Translations under genes and position numbers: made by a program
The notes under the pieces: generated by a model
What the model saw: the letters and a program-made list of their open reading frames with translations, nothing else
Told to the model about the DNA's origin: nothing
Database searches by the model: none
Assembly: GCA_948512295.1 (NCBI GenBank)
Contig: CAOQRA010000002.1
Location: 30,380-94,379, forward strand
Source: an uncultured Eubacteriales bacterium
GTDB lineage: Bacteria > Bacillota > Clostridia > Christensenellales > UBA1242
Direction of reading: 5' to 3'
DNA: 64,000 bases
Part shown: positions 23,042 through 31,649 of the stretch, in pieces
Numbering within the stretch: position 1 is the first letter of the stretch
Layout of the letters: each line of letters starts with the position of its first letter

Positions 23042-24603
23042 TGTTAAGGGTTATTGAATTATTCAGTGGCGTAGGAAGTCAAACACAAGCATTGAAGAAC
23101 ATTGGTGTGGAACACAAGGTCGTTGCAATTTGTGACAACGACAAATTTGCAGACATGACATACCGAGCATTGCACGATGCAGATGTGGTAAACCTTGGCG
23201 ACATAAGGAAAGTGGAAGAGTTGCCGGAAGCGGACTTGTGGACTTACTCATTCCCTTGCCAAGACATAAGCGTTGCCGGAAATCAAAAAGGCTTTGACAA
23301 GGACAGCAATACAAGAAGCGGACTGCTTTGGGAAGTGGAGCGACTGCTACTACGAGCCAAGGAAAAAGGAACTTTACCCAAATACCTACTGTTGGAAAAT
23401 GTGAAAAACTTAGTAGGAATAAGGCACAAAGCGAACTACGAAAAGTGGCTCGCTTTTTTACATGATTTAGGCTATACAACATTTTGGAAAGTGCTGAATG
23501 CCAAAGATTATGGAATCCCACAAAACAGAGAAAGAGTGTTTGCAATCAGCATACTTGGAGAATGTGAGAGATATGAATTTCCTAAACCAATGAAACTTGA
23601 AACAAGGCTCAAAGATGTGCTGGAAGACGAAGTCGACAAAAAATACTATTTGAAAGAATCGACAATGCGGAGCATGCTGACAAGCAGTTTCAAAAACAGA
23701 AAGAACTCTGTGTACACACCGGATGCAAGCCACACTGGTGCATTGCTGAGCAGAGATTACAAAGAGCCAAAATGCGTTGTGGTTGGAAACATTGAACAGG
23801 GCAAGTGGGGAAAAGTCACTGAGATGCATCAGAGAGTTTATAGTCCAGAAGGAATTGCACCAACCATCACAGCACAAGGTGGCGGAAATCAAGAAAAGAA
23901 AATCGTTGTGGATGACGAACCGAAAGCACAAGTTGTTGGAATGATGGAAGGCGGCAAGTGGGATAGGGTTTATAATCTCAGCCGTTGCGTTTACGATCCA
24001 GAGGGCATTGCACCGACACTGGTGGCAGCAGCTGGAGAGGGCGGAAACAACACAAAGAAAATCATTGTTGATGACTTATATGCAAACAGAGAAAAGCGAA
24101 CATACGAAGAAGTTGCTCCAACACTAAGGGGCGAAAGACACGGATTAAAGGTTGTGGCACTTCGTGGCAGACCGCCGGAAGATGGACACAAGAACCTAGA
24201 ACAACAAGCCGAAATACGAAAAGATTACCTAACAAACACTATCACAACCGTGCAAAAAGACAATTTAATTTTGCAGGTGAAGTCTGGAAGAAAGAAAGGA
24301 TACGAAGAAGCAACGGATGGAGATTCCATAAACCTTGCGTTTCCGAATAGCAAAACACGAAGAGGGAGAGTTGGAAAACAGATTTCTAACACGATTGACA
24401 CCGGTTGTCAGCAAGGGGTTTTGTTAAATTGCACCATAAGAAAACTAACACCAACCGAATGTTGGCGACTTATGGGGTGGAAAGACGAGCAGATAAACAA
24501 GGTAAAACAAGCCGGAATAAGCAATTCCCAAATGTATAAACAAGCCGGTAATGGAATTGTTGTGGCGGTTTTGGAAGCTATATTCCGGAATTTGCCCATT
24601 TGA
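23041..24603 (+). CDS. Phage DNA (cytosine-5) methyltransferase
   Basis: The 520-aa C5-methyltransferase has motif I VIELFSGVGSQ at the N-terminus, motif IV with the catalytic Cys in SFPCQDISVAG (about residue 79), motif VI LLENVKNL (about 120), motif VIII and a C-terminal motif IX/X block (LTPTECWRLMGW, YKQAGNGIV). The target-recognition region is enlarged and contains an internal duplication: GKWGKVTEMHQRVYSPEGIA and GKWDRVYNLSRCVYDPEGIA, about 60 residues apart. It overlaps terS by one base. It probably protects phage DNA from host restriction; the specificity is unknown. Confidence 0.92.
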   Translation: MLRVIELFSGVGSQTQALKNIGVEHKVVAICDNDKFADMTYRALHDADVVNLGDIRKVEELPEADLWTYSFPCQDISVAGNQKGFDKDSNTRSGLLWEVERLLLRAKEKGTLPKYLLLENVKNLVGIRHKANYEKWLAFLHDLGYTTFWKVLNAKDYGIPQNRERVFAISILGECERYEFPKPMKLETRLKDVLEDEVDKKYYLKESTMRSMLTSSFKNRKNSVYTPDASHTGALLSRDYKEPKCVVVGNIEQGKWGKVTEMHQRVYSPEGIAPTITAQGGGNQEKKIVVDDEPKAQVVGMMEGGKWDRVYNLSRCVYDPEGIAPTLVAAAGEGGNNTKKIIVDDLYANREKRTYEEVAPTLRGERHGLKVVALRGRPPEDGHKNLEQQAEIRKDYLTNTITTVQKDNLILQVKSGRKKGYEEATDGDSINLAFPNSKTRRGRVGKQISNTIDTGCQQGVLLNCTIRKLTPTECWRLMGWKDEQINKVKQAGISNSQMYKQAGNGIVVAVLEAIFRNLPI

Positions 24604-24639
24604 CGAAAAAAAGTTGGAAATTTTGTGTTTTTCTTTCGA

Positions 24640-24671
24640 TTTTCTCTGGACTTTCAAAGTTGTTTGCGGCA
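24640..24671 (+). promoter_or_regulatory. Two-block intergenic element, copy 1
   Basis: TTTTCTCTGGACTTT starts at 24640 and GCGGC lies at 24666-24670, 26 bases from the block start. The same blocks with identical spacing occur at 29422 and 47199. It lies after a methyltransferase gene and before the amidoligase gene. Confidence 0.7.
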
Positions 24672-24707
24672 TTGTTTGCTTAACCTAAGAAAAGGAGAGG
24701 TTAAGCA

Positions 24708-25577
24708 ATGAAAAATCAAAAATTTGGAATCGAAATCGAATTCACAGGGATGACAAGACTGCAAGCAGCAAGAGTCATCGCAAAGCAGCTCGGAACAACA
24801 GAACGCTTTGATGGGGGAACATACGATGCATACAGCGTAACCGACAACACCAACAGAAAATGGAAAATAGTCAGCGATGCAAGCATACAAGCCACTGGCG
24901 GACTAAACACAAGGTGCGAGCTGGTTAGTCCAATATGCGATTACAAGGACATTGAAACAATACAAGAAATCGTTCGACAACTCAGAGAAAATGGAATGAA
25001 AGTAAACTCAAGCACTGGAATACACATTCACATAGATGCCAGCACTCACACAGCACAGAGTCTGAAAAACCTTGCAAACATCATGGCAAGCAAAGAAGAC
25101 TTGCTGTTCGAAGCTCTGGAAGTAAACCGTGAAAGATTGGAAAGATGGTGCAAGAAGGTGGACGGAAACTTCCTTGATAGAATCAACAAAGGACGAAAAA
25201 AGGAAATGAAAGACATACGAAAAATATGGTACAACGGACGCGATGAAGCCCACATGCATTATAGCGATACAAGATACAGAGCATTGAACTTGCACTCAGT
25301 ATGGCAAAAAGGAACAGTGGAATTCAGATGCTTTAACAGCACAACACATGCTGGAAAAATCAAAGCATACATTCAATTATGCTTAGCAATCAGCCACCAA
25401 GCAAAAATACAAGCTGGGGCAACAAGAAGACACACAGAAACAACAAACCACAAATACACATTCAGAACATGGTTATTAAGACTTGGCATGATAGGTGAAG
25501 AATTCAAGACTGCAAGATTACACTTGCTGAAAAACCTTGATGGAAACATAGCATGGCGAAATAGGGAGGTGGCATAA
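24708..25577 (+). CDS. Amidoligase (Amidoligase_2 family)
   Basis: The 289-aa protein opens with FGIEIEFTGMTR, the E-x-E-type motif of amidoligases, which share the COOH-NH2 ligase (glutamine synthetase-like) fold. Further motifs are CELVSPICDY, NSSTGIHIHIDAS and GTVEFRCFNST. These are the Glu and His positions expected to bind ATP/Mg and the carboxylate. Such enzymes form peptide or isopeptide bonds and are often paired with AIG2-type gamma-glutamylcyclotransferases, as here. The substrate is unknown; modification of proteins, cell-wall peptides or DNA-linked groups are all possible. Confidence 0.82.
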   Translation: MKNQKFGIEIEFTGMTRLQAARVIAKQLGTTERFDGGTYDAYSVTDNTNRKWKIVSDASIQATGGLNTRCELVSPICDYKDIETIQEIVRQLRENGMKVNSSTGIHIHIDASTHTAQSLKNLANIMASKEDLLFEALEVNRERLERWCKKVDGNFLDRINKGRKKEMKDIRKIWYNGRDEAHMHYSDTRYRALNLHSVWQKGTVEFRCFNSTTHAGKIKAYIQLCLAISHQAKIQAGATRRHTETTNHKYTFRTWLLRLGMIGEEFKTARLHLLKNLDGNIAWRNREVA

Positions 25578-25578
25578 C

Positions 25579-26007
25579 ATGAAAAAATTGTATATAGCAT
25601 ACGGCAGTAACTTAAACTTAGAACAGATGGCAAGGCGTTGTCCGACAGCAAGAGTTGTCGGAACAACCATGCTGGAAGATTATCAATTGACATTCAGAAG
25701 AGTGGCAACGATAGAACCGCAAAAAGGATCGTGCGTACCAGTTGCGGTTTGGGAAATTGATAAACCAAGTGAAATTGCATTGGACAGATATGAAGGCTAC
25801 CCAAGACTATACCGCAAGGAATACTTGGACATAGAAATAAACGGAGAGAGAAAGCAAGCACTGGTGTATATCATGAACCTAGGCGAACCGCAGTATCCGG
25901 ATTCATATTATTATGGTGTGATTTTGCAAGGATATCATGATGTCGGACTTGACATAACACACCTTGAAAACGCACTCAAAGACACCGAAAGGAGAATGAG
26001 AAAATGA
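25579..26007 (+). CDS. AIG2-like gamma-glutamylcyclotransferase
   Basis: The 142-aa protein begins LYIAYGSNLNLEQM, the nucleotide/gamma-Glu-binding loop of the GGCT/AIG2 fold. It has the catalytic Glu region IALDRYEGYPRLYRKEYLD (about residues 66-84) and an NLGEPQYPDSYY segment. These enzymes cyclise a gamma-glutamyl amine to 5-oxoproline, releasing the amine. Next to an amidoligase it could reverse or edit the bond the ligase makes. It starts one base after the amidoligase stop. Confidence 0.85.
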   Translation: MKKLYIAYGSNLNLEQMARRCPTARVVGTTMLEDYQLTFRRVATIEPQKGSCVPVAVWEIDKPSEIALDRYEGYPRLYRKEYLDIEINGERKQALVYIMNLGEPQYPDSYYYGVILQGYHDVGLDITHLENALKDTERRMRK

Positions 26008-26228
26008 ATGATGAATTTTTCAGTAAGAGAGTTTGTGATAGGTGCGGAAAAGACCTAAGCGGTGGAAGAATTATGTCAATGTACAATGAAGACTGTATTT
26101 GCATGGAGTGCAAAGACAAAGAAACTAAACGGCCGGACTACAAAGAAACTGCAAAGAGGGATATGGACGAATACTTGAAAAAAAATAAAATAATTGTCCA
26201 TTATGGCGAAAAAAAAGATGAAAAATAA
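26004..26228 (+). CDS. Small zinc-ribbon protein
   Basis: The 74-aa protein has two CxxC pairs: VCDRCGKDLSGG and CICMECKDKE, a treble-clef or ribbon zinc site. The C-terminus is Lys-rich. It overlaps the GGCT gene by four bases, so it belongs to the amidoligase operon, perhaps as an adaptor. Confidence 0.65.
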   Translation: MNDEFFSKRVCDRCGKDLSGGRIMSMYNEDCICMECKDKETKRPDYKETAKRDMDEYLKKNKIIVHYGEKKDEK

Positions 26229-26233
26229 AAAAA

Positions 26234-26251
26234 TATGTTATAATGCTTGTA
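26234..26251 (+). promoter_or_regulatory. Extended -10 promoter of the metK leader
   Basis: TATGTTATAATGCTTGTA is identical over 18 bases to the promoter at 7845-7862. TATAAT at 26239-26244 would start the transcript at about 26251, right at the riboswitch. Confidence 0.65.
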
Positions 26252-26338
26252 TCCATAAAGAGTGCGTGAGTGACTGACACTATGACCGCACAGCAACCTA
26301 CCATACGGAAAGGTGCTAAAGTCAGACTGATGGGAACA
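26252..26338 (+). promoter_or_regulatory. SAM-I (S-box) riboswitch aptamer
   Basis: The leader has the S-box core order. P1 is TCCAT (26252-26256) pairing with ATGGG (26330-26334). P2 is GTGCG with CGCAC, with a kink-turn-like GTGACTGACAC and TATGA inside. Then comes the conserved CAGCAACC, a P3 stem ACC...GGT, and GGTGCTAAA before P4. S-box riboswitches bind S-adenosylmethionine and terminate transcription when it is abundant. It precedes the SAM synthetase gene. Confidence 0.85.
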
Positions 26339-26353
26339 ATAATGATGCTGAAA

Positions 26354-26380
26354 ATCCTATCGGAAACGATGGGATTTTTT
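26354..26380 (+). terminator. Riboswitch-controlled terminator
   Basis: ATCCTATCG (26354-26362), loop GAAA, CGATGGGAT (26367-26375) and a T-run form the terminator. The aptamer's 3' P1 strand GATGGGA (26329-26335) can instead pair with TCCTATC of the terminator arm, forming the antiterminator. The two states are mutually exclusive, so SAM binding should switch metK off. Confidence 0.82.
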
Positions 26381-26423
26381 ATATCTCCTTTATGGAAATT
26401 TAGAAAATAAAAGGAAAGGAAAA

Positions 26424-27515
26424 ATGAGAAAAATTTTGACAAGTGAAAGTGTGAACATTGGGCATCCGGATAAGACATGCGACTGCATTGCAGATGCCTT
26501 TTTGGACGAAGCACTCAAACAAGATCCAAACGCACAAATGGCAGTGGAGTGTGCAATCAAAGATGATTTGCTTATGATTTATGGAGAATCGACAACAACA
26601 GCAAAGATTGACTATTCAGCAATCGCAAATGAGATTTTGAAAGAAGTTGGCTATACAAAGCCATTTAGAATCATCACACAGATAAGCGAGCAAAGTCCGG
26701 ATATTCACCAAGCAGTTGTGAAAGAAGAACTGAGAGCAAACGACCAAGGAATTGTCTATGGTTACGCATGCAACGAAACAAAAGAGCTGATGCCAATGCC
26801 AATTATAATTGCACACAAACTTATGAAAAGATATGAAGAATTCAGAAAGAGAAGAGTAGACTTTTTTGCGGATGCCAAAAGCCAAGTCAGCATTGAATAT
26901 GGCGAAGATGAACAACCAAATGGAATTGCGACAGTGCTTGTATCTGCAAGCCACGCAGAGAATTTGACAAAGGAAGAAGTTCGCAACATAATTGCGGAAG
27001 AAGTCATCGCACCGGTTATTGCTGAATACGCAGACCTTATCACAGCTGAAACTGAACTCATCGTCAATCCAAGTGGAAAGTTTACTATATGGGGAAGCTA
27101 TGGCGACAGCGGTTGCGTTGGAAGAAAAATTGTTGTTGATACCTATGGCGGAATCGGCAGAGTGGGCGGCGGTTGTTTCTCAAGCAAGAATGCAACAAAG
27201 GTTGACCGCAGCGGAGCATACTATGCAAGGTTTGTAGCCAAGAACATTGTGGCAAATGGATATGCTGACAAGTGCGAAATCCAAGTTGCATACGGCATCG
27301 GACTTGCAGAGCCAATCTCGGTCAATATTGAAACATTCGGAACAAACAAGAAACCGCAACAAGAAATTGAAAACTATGTGGAAAAGAACTTTGATTTCAG
27401 ACCAGCGATCATCATCAAGGAACTTGGCTTGCTGAAACCTATATACAAACAAACAGCATGCTATGGACATTTCGGCAGAGAAGAGTTCCCATGGGAACAA
27501 ATAAAGAAAGACTAG
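26424..27515 (+). CDS. metK: S-adenosylmethionine synthetase
   Basis: This enzyme makes SAM from methionine and ATP. The 363-aa protein has the N-terminal SESVNIGHPDKTCD (ATP and metal binding), SEQSPDIHQAV, a DQGIVYGY loop, GRKIVVDTYGG and GGGCFSSKNATKVDRSGAYY, where the Lys/Asp residues contact the phosphates. It is somewhat shorter than typical bacterial MetK (about 380-400). It lies inside a prophage between two DNA methyltransferases, under a SAM riboswitch and preceded by AAAGGAAAGG. Supplying methyl donor for phage DNA methylation is the natural reading. Confidence 0.92.
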   Translation: MRKILTSESVNIGHPDKTCDCIADAFLDEALKQDPNAQMAVECAIKDDLLMIYGESTTTAKIDYSAIANEILKEVGYTKPFRIITQISEQSPDIHQAVVKEELRANDQGIVYGYACNETKELMPMPIIIAHKLMKRYEEFRKRRVDFFADAKSQVSIEYGEDEQPNGIATVLVSASHAENLTKEEVRNIIAEEVIAPVIAEYADLITAETELIVNPSGKFTIWGSYGDSGCVGRKIVVDTYGGIGRVGGGCFSSKNATKVDRSGAYYARFVAKNIVANGYADKCEIQVAYGIGLAEPISVNIETFGTNKKPQQEIENYVEKNFDFRPAIIIKELGLLKPIYKQTACYGHFGREEFPWEQIKKD

Positions 27516-27534
27516 GAAATCCTAGTCTTTTTTA
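27507..27534. terminator. Bidirectional terminator after metK
   Basis: AAAGACTAGG and CCTAGTCTTT form a perfect 10-bp stem around AAAT, followed by a T-run. The stem overlaps the metK stop codon and separates it from the convergent minus-strand gene. Confidence 0.88.
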
Positions 27535-27975
27535 TGCGTATCCAAATTTTATTGCAGTTTGTTGCCATTCATTGCCAGAGAATTCAAAAGCTCTCATTGT
27601 GGTGGGTGAATAATAGGCAAGGTAAAGTTTTTTGAATTTATTAATAGATTCGGCAAAGTCACATTGAAGCTGTGAAAGCGTTTTTATTTCCTTCAAAAAT
27701 TTATTATACTCGCTTTCATTTGGGTAGTCTTCGTCAAGTTGATAATTGACTAAAATACCATCTTGGGCTTCAAAAGAAACGCAAGAGTTGTTTTGATATT
27801 TTTTGAAATCTTGGGCATGAAACTCATCCAAGACGGACTGAACTTTGTTTTCAATTTCATCAATGGATAAAACATTATTTGCAAAAACAAAGGCTATAAA
27901 GGTTACACCATCAGAAACAAGTTCTTCATCGCTTTTATACTTGTAGATTTCATTTGCACAAGAGATAATTTTCAT
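27532..27975 (-). CDS. Lone minus-strand hypothetical protein (moron candidate)
   Basis: I do not recognise this 147-aa protein. It is acidic with Tyr- and Phe-rich segments (FKKLYLAYYSPTTM). It is the only minus-strand gene in the prophage late region. I prefer ATG 27975 over the 28014 start: on the minus strand TTGGTT and TATAAT (27988-27983) are 16 bp apart, and the ATG falls seven bases after the -10. The mRNA would be essentially leaderless. An own promoter, opposite orientation and flanking terminator are typical of lysogeny-expressed 'moron' genes. Confidence 0.55.
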   Translation of the reverse strand: MKIISCANEIYKYKSDEELVSDGVTFIAFVFANNVLSIDEIENKVQSVLDEFHAQDFKKYQNNSCVSFEAQDGILVNYQLDEDYPNESEYNKFLKEIKTLSQLQCDFAESINKFKKLYLAYYSPTTMRAFEFSGNEWQQTAIKFGYA

Positions 27976-28028
27976 ATTAAAGATTATAGAATAAACAGAC
28001 AAAAAACCAACCAAAAAGGAGAAAAAAG

Positions 28029-29393
28029 TTGAAATTTCAAAAATTCAAAGTTGAAGAATTAAAACCGGCAACATACAATCCAAGAAAGGAACTGAAACCG
28101 GGAGATACAGAGTTTGAAAAACTACGAAAGAGTATTGAAGAGTTTGGCTATGTTGAGCCAATAATTGTGAACATAAGGAACATGACAGTTGTTGGCGGAC
28201 ATCAAAGACTTGGAGTTATGAAACACCTTGGAATAACCGAAGTAGACTGCGTTGTTGTTGACATTGATGACAACAAAGAGAAAGCACTCAATGTCGCACT
28301 AAACAAAATAAGCGGCGAGTGTGATGATGAGAAATTGGCGGACTTGCTCAAGGAATTACAATTGAGTGGATACGACACATCGTTGACTGGTTTCGAAATA
28401 AGGGAAATTGACGAATTATTCAGTGGCACGGTTTATGATGTAAAAGAAGATAACTTTGACACAGAACAAGAACTAGGGCAAATTGACAAGCCTTTCACGC
28501 AACAGGGCGACCTTTGGCATCTCGGCAGACATAAACTCCTTTGTGGCGATTCGACCGCAGAAGGCGATATTTCAAGGCTTTTTGAAGACAAGGTCGCAGA
28601 CTTGGTTGTGACAGATCCACCATATAATATTGACTATGGCACAGCAGAGCAAGATAGAAACGAATATAGGGGAATTGAAAGAGCCGAAAGGTCAATCCTA
28701 AATGACAATATGAGCGATGAATCATTCCACCAATTCTTGCTAAACTTTTACAAGAACACCTACAGCAAGACTAAGGGTGGCGGTGTCATTTATGTTTTCC
28801 ACAGCACAAAAGAATCTGTGAACTTCATAAAGGCTCTGAGAGAAGCTGGCTACAAACTCAGTCAAACACTTATATGGGTGAAAGACCATTTCACACTTGG
28901 TCGCTCAGATTACCAATGGCAATTTGAACCAATCCTATATGGTTGGAGAGAAGACAAACCGCATTATTTCATCCATGACCGTACACAGTCAAGTGTATTT
29001 GAAAATAAGGAAGAGTTGGCAAAGAAAAAGAAAGAAGAACTGCTAAAAATTCTCAATGAGATTTACGAGCATTATCCAAGCGACATTGTTCGTGATAGCA
29101 AACCCTTAAGAAACGCAGAGCATCCAACGATGAAACCTATCACTCTTTGTGCGAAACTTATTCAAAACAGCAGTAGGGAGCAAGAAATCGTATATGATGC
29201 GTTCGCCGGAAGCGGTTCGACACTTATGGCTTGCCAACAGATGAACCGAACTTCATATAACATTGAACTGGCAGAAAACTATTGCGATGTCATTGTAAAG
29301 CGATATGCAAAGATGTTTGGAGATGAAGAAATCTACTTGGAGAGAGATGGCAAAAGGCAACCTTTAAGACTGACAAAATTGAGCATAGAATAG
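28029..29393 (+). CDS. ParB-domain + DNA N6-adenine/N4-cytosine methyltransferase
   Basis: The 454-aa protein starts at TTG 28029 after AAGGAG. The N-terminal 130 residues are a ParB/Srx-like domain (YNPRKELKPGD, VEPIIVNI, VVGGHQRLGVMKHLG). The remainder is a beta-class amino-methyltransferase: catalytic DPPYNIDYG (about residue 195) precedes the SAM-binding FAGSGSTLM (about 390). ParB-methyltransferase fusions are common in phages and often methylate frequent sites or act as orphan enzymes. It is the second methyltransferase around metK. Confidence 0.9.
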   Translation: MKFQKFKVEELKPATYNPRKELKPGDTEFEKLRKSIEEFGYVEPIIVNIRNMTVVGGHQRLGVMKHLGITEVDCVVVDIDDNKEKALNVALNKISGECDDEKLADLLKELQLSGYDTSLTGFEIREIDELFSGTVYDVKEDNFDTEQELGQIDKPFTQQGDLWHLGRHKLLCGDSTAEGDISRLFEDKVADLVVTDPPYNIDYGTAEQDRNEYRGIERAERSILNDNMSDESFHQFLLNFYKNTYSKTKGGGVIYVFHSTKESVNFIKALREAGYKLSQTLIWVKDHFTLGRSDYQWQFEPILYGWREDKPHYFIHDRTQSSVFENKEELAKKKKEELLKILNEIYEHYPSDIVRDSKPLRNAEHPTMKPITLCAKLIQNSSREQEIVYDAFAGSGSTLMACQQMNRTSYNIELAENYCDVIVKRYAKMFGDEEIYLERDGKRQPLRLTKLSIE

Positions 29394-29421
29394 AGTCAGA
29401 AATTCTTTGAGTTTCTTTGAG

Positions 29422-29453
29422 TTTTCTCTGGACTTCATTGTTCCTTTGCGGCA
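29422..29453 (+). promoter_or_regulatory. Two-block intergenic element, copy 2
   Basis: TTTTCTCTGGACTTC at 29422 and TTTGCGGCAT, with GCGGC at 29448-29452, again 26 bases from the start of the first block. It follows the second methyltransferase gene and precedes the packaging operon. Confidence 0.7.
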
Positions 29454-29506
29454 TACTGTGCTTGCGAAAAAGGTAAATGATACCCTAAGCATAAAAGGAG
29501 AAAATA

Positions 29507-29665
29507 ATGAACAAATGTGTGATATGTAAAAAAGAGATAACTGGCTACGGCAATAACGCAGCACCAGTCAGAAAGGGAAGATGCTGTGATAATTGCAACG
29601 CAACAGTTGTACTGCCAATGAGAATTGCACTCATGGGAACGAATTGGAGGGCGGAATGGAAGTAA
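29507..29665 (+). CDS. Small zinc-ribbon protein (52 aa)
   Basis: ATG 29507 follows AAAGGAG. The product has CVICKKE and RCCDNCNA, a two-CxxC zinc ribbon, then a short hydrophobic helix and a Trp-rich tail. Such tiny zinc proteins are frequent ahead of large terminase genes. It overlaps the next gene by ten bases. Confidence 0.65.
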   Translation: MNKCVICKKEITGYGNNAAPVRKGRCCDNCNATVVLPMRIALMGTNWRAEWK

Positions 29666-30060
29666 AAGTAAAAGAAAAACAAATAACTGAAAAATACATT
29701 GAAATTAAAGTTGAGAAAGAAGACCTTGACAAGATTGATGAAATCATTGAAAAGGTTAAACATAAAGCAATGAGAATTTACAATCCATATCTATTGGGCA
29801 AGTTGAATGAAATTCCAAAGGAACTCAGTCCAACTGCAAAACTTTACATGCTCAGTCGATGGGTAGAAATTATCTCAAACAGCATAAACACAAATGAGAT
29901 TCGAGAAAATGGGAAACAAGAACTATTCTTATACTATTACAAAAATGATCCATTTTTTGCAATTGATTACCATAAAACATTAGATATGATGGAAAAATTA
30001 TGTAAGCATACCAAACACGCAGTAAAATATGAATTAGAAAAATGGAAAGCGAAGAAATAG
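29656..30060 (+). CDS. Hypothetical helical phage protein
   Basis: The 134-aa protein starts at ATG 29656 after GGAGG. It is charged and mostly helical (KEDLDKIDEIIEKVKHKAM, LYMLSRWVEIISNS), with no recognised domain. It overlaps the large terminase start by 19 bases. Confidence 0.55.
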   Translation: MEVKVKEKQITEKYIEIKVEKEDLDKIDEIIEKVKHKAMRIYNPYLLGKLNEIPKELSPTAKLYMLSRWVEIISNSINTNEIRENGKQELFLYYYKNDPFFAIDYHKTLDMMEKLCKHTKHAVKYELEKWKAKK

Positions 30061-31640
30061 CACCTATATGGAGAGCGACAGTGAATGAAATTGAAAGTAA
30101 AGGAAAGGCCATGGCAGAAAGAGCTGTGGCTTTTATCAATTCCTTAAAACATACTAAGGGTGTGTGGCATGGCAAGAATTTTGAATTGTTGCCGTGGCAA
30201 GAGAAAATTGTGAGAGATGTTTTTGGAACATTGAAACCCAACGGATACCGCCAATACAATACAGCCTATGTTGAAATTCCAAAGAAACAAGGCAAATCAG
30301 AATTGGCAGCCGCGGTTGCATTATATCTTACATGCGGAGATGGAGAGTATGGTGCAGAGGTCTATGGTTGTGCTTCTGACCGACAACAAGCATCAATTGT
30401 ATTTGATGTTGCGTGCGGGATGATAGAACAATGCCCAGCACTAAAAAAGAGATGCAAGATAATGGCGAGCCAAAAAAGAATTGTTTATTTGCCACTCAAT
30501 TCGTTCTATCAAGTTCTATCGGCGGAATCCTACACCAAGCATGGATTAAATGTGCATGGCGTTATATTTGACGAATTGCACGCACAACCTAACCGTGCCT
30601 TATATGATGTTATGTTGCACGGTTCTGGTGATGCAAGAAAGCAACCATTGTATTTTTTAATTACAACTGCTGGAACAGACCGCAATTCAATTTGCTGGGA
30701 GGTCCACCAAAAAGCAGATGACATCTTGAATGGCAGAAAGATAGACAAGTCGTTCTATCCGGTTGTGTATGGGGCGGCGGACGATGATGACTGGTCAAGC
30801 GAAGAAGTTTGGAAAAAGGCAAATCCAAGTCTTGGAATAACAGTTGACATTGATAAACTGAAAACAGCGTACAACTCAGCCAAGGATAATCCGGCAGAAG
30901 AGAACCTATTCCGGCAGCTCCGCTTGAATCAATGGGTGAAAACAAGTGTTCGTTGGATGCCACTTGACAAATGGGATGCATGCAACTTCCAAGTTATTCC
31001 GGAAAGGCTAAAGGGCAGAGTTTGCTATGGCGGACTAGACCTAAGTAGCACAACAGACATAACAGCATTTGTGTTGGTGTTCCCACCGGAAGATGAAGAC
31101 GGCAAATTTGAAATACTGCCGTTTTTTTGGTTGCCGGAAGACACACTTGAATTACGAGTTCGGCGCGACCATGTGCCTTATGACATTTGGAAGAAGAAAG
31201 GACTCGTCATGACGACAGAGGGCAATGTTGTTCATTATGGGGCAATCGAGCATTTCATCGAAGAGTTGGGGTTGGTTTACAACATAAAGGAAATTGTCTT
31301 CGATAGGTGGGGAGCGACACACTTGGTACAAGACCTTGAAGAAATGGGATTCACGGTTGTAGCATTTGGTCAAGGTTTCAAGGACATGTCGCCACCAACC
31401 AAAGAACTCATGAGATTGACTTTGGAACAAAAACTTGCACACGGCGGAAATGAAGTGCTTCGCTGGATGATGGACAATGTCTACATCAGAACCGATCCAG
31501 CTGGAAACATAAAGATGGATAAGGAAAAGTCGACAGAAAAAATTGATGGTGCAATTGCACTTGTCATGGCACTGAGTCGTGCTTTGAATGCAAAGCCAAC
31601 AGACAGTGTCTACAACAACCGTGGAATTTTAATTTTATAA
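30042..31640 (+). CDS. terL: Terminase large subunit
   Basis: The 532-aa protein is the ATP-driven DNA packaging motor and nuclease. The ATPase part has the adenine-motif/Walker A region EIPKKQGKSELAAAVAL (about residue 80) and Walker B with catalytic Glu VIFDELHAQP (about 172). A TTAGTDRNS coupling segment follows. The C-terminal RNase-H-like nuclease starts at CYGGLDLSSTTDITAF (Asp catalytic), with a later VFDRWGA Asp. It belongs to the family used by HK97-like cos phages. Confidence 0.93.
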   Translation: MESEEIAPIWRATVNEIESKGKAMAERAVAFINSLKHTKGVWHGKNFELLPWQEKIVRDVFGTLKPNGYRQYNTAYVEIPKKQGKSELAAAVALYLTCGDGEYGAEVYGCASDRQQASIVFDVACGMIEQCPALKKRCKIMASQKRIVYLPLNSFYQVLSAESYTKHGLNVHGVIFDELHAQPNRALYDVMLHGSGDARKQPLYFLITTAGTDRNSICWEVHQKADDILNGRKIDKSFYPVVYGAADDDDWSSEEVWKKANPSLGITVDIDKLKTAYNSAKDNPAEENLFRQLRLNQWVKTSVRWMPLDKWDACNFQVIPERLKGRVCYGGLDLSSTTDITAFVLVFPPEDEDGKFEILPFFWLPEDTLELRVRRDHVPYDIWKKKGLVMTTEGNVVHYGAIEHFIEELGLVYNIKEIVFDRWGATHLVQDLEEMGFTVVAFGQGFKDMSPPTKELMRLTLEQKLAHGGNEVLRWMMDNVYIRTDPAGNIKMDKEKSTEKIDGAIALVMALSRALNAKPTDSVYNNRGILIL

Positions 31641-31649
31641 GGAGAGCCT

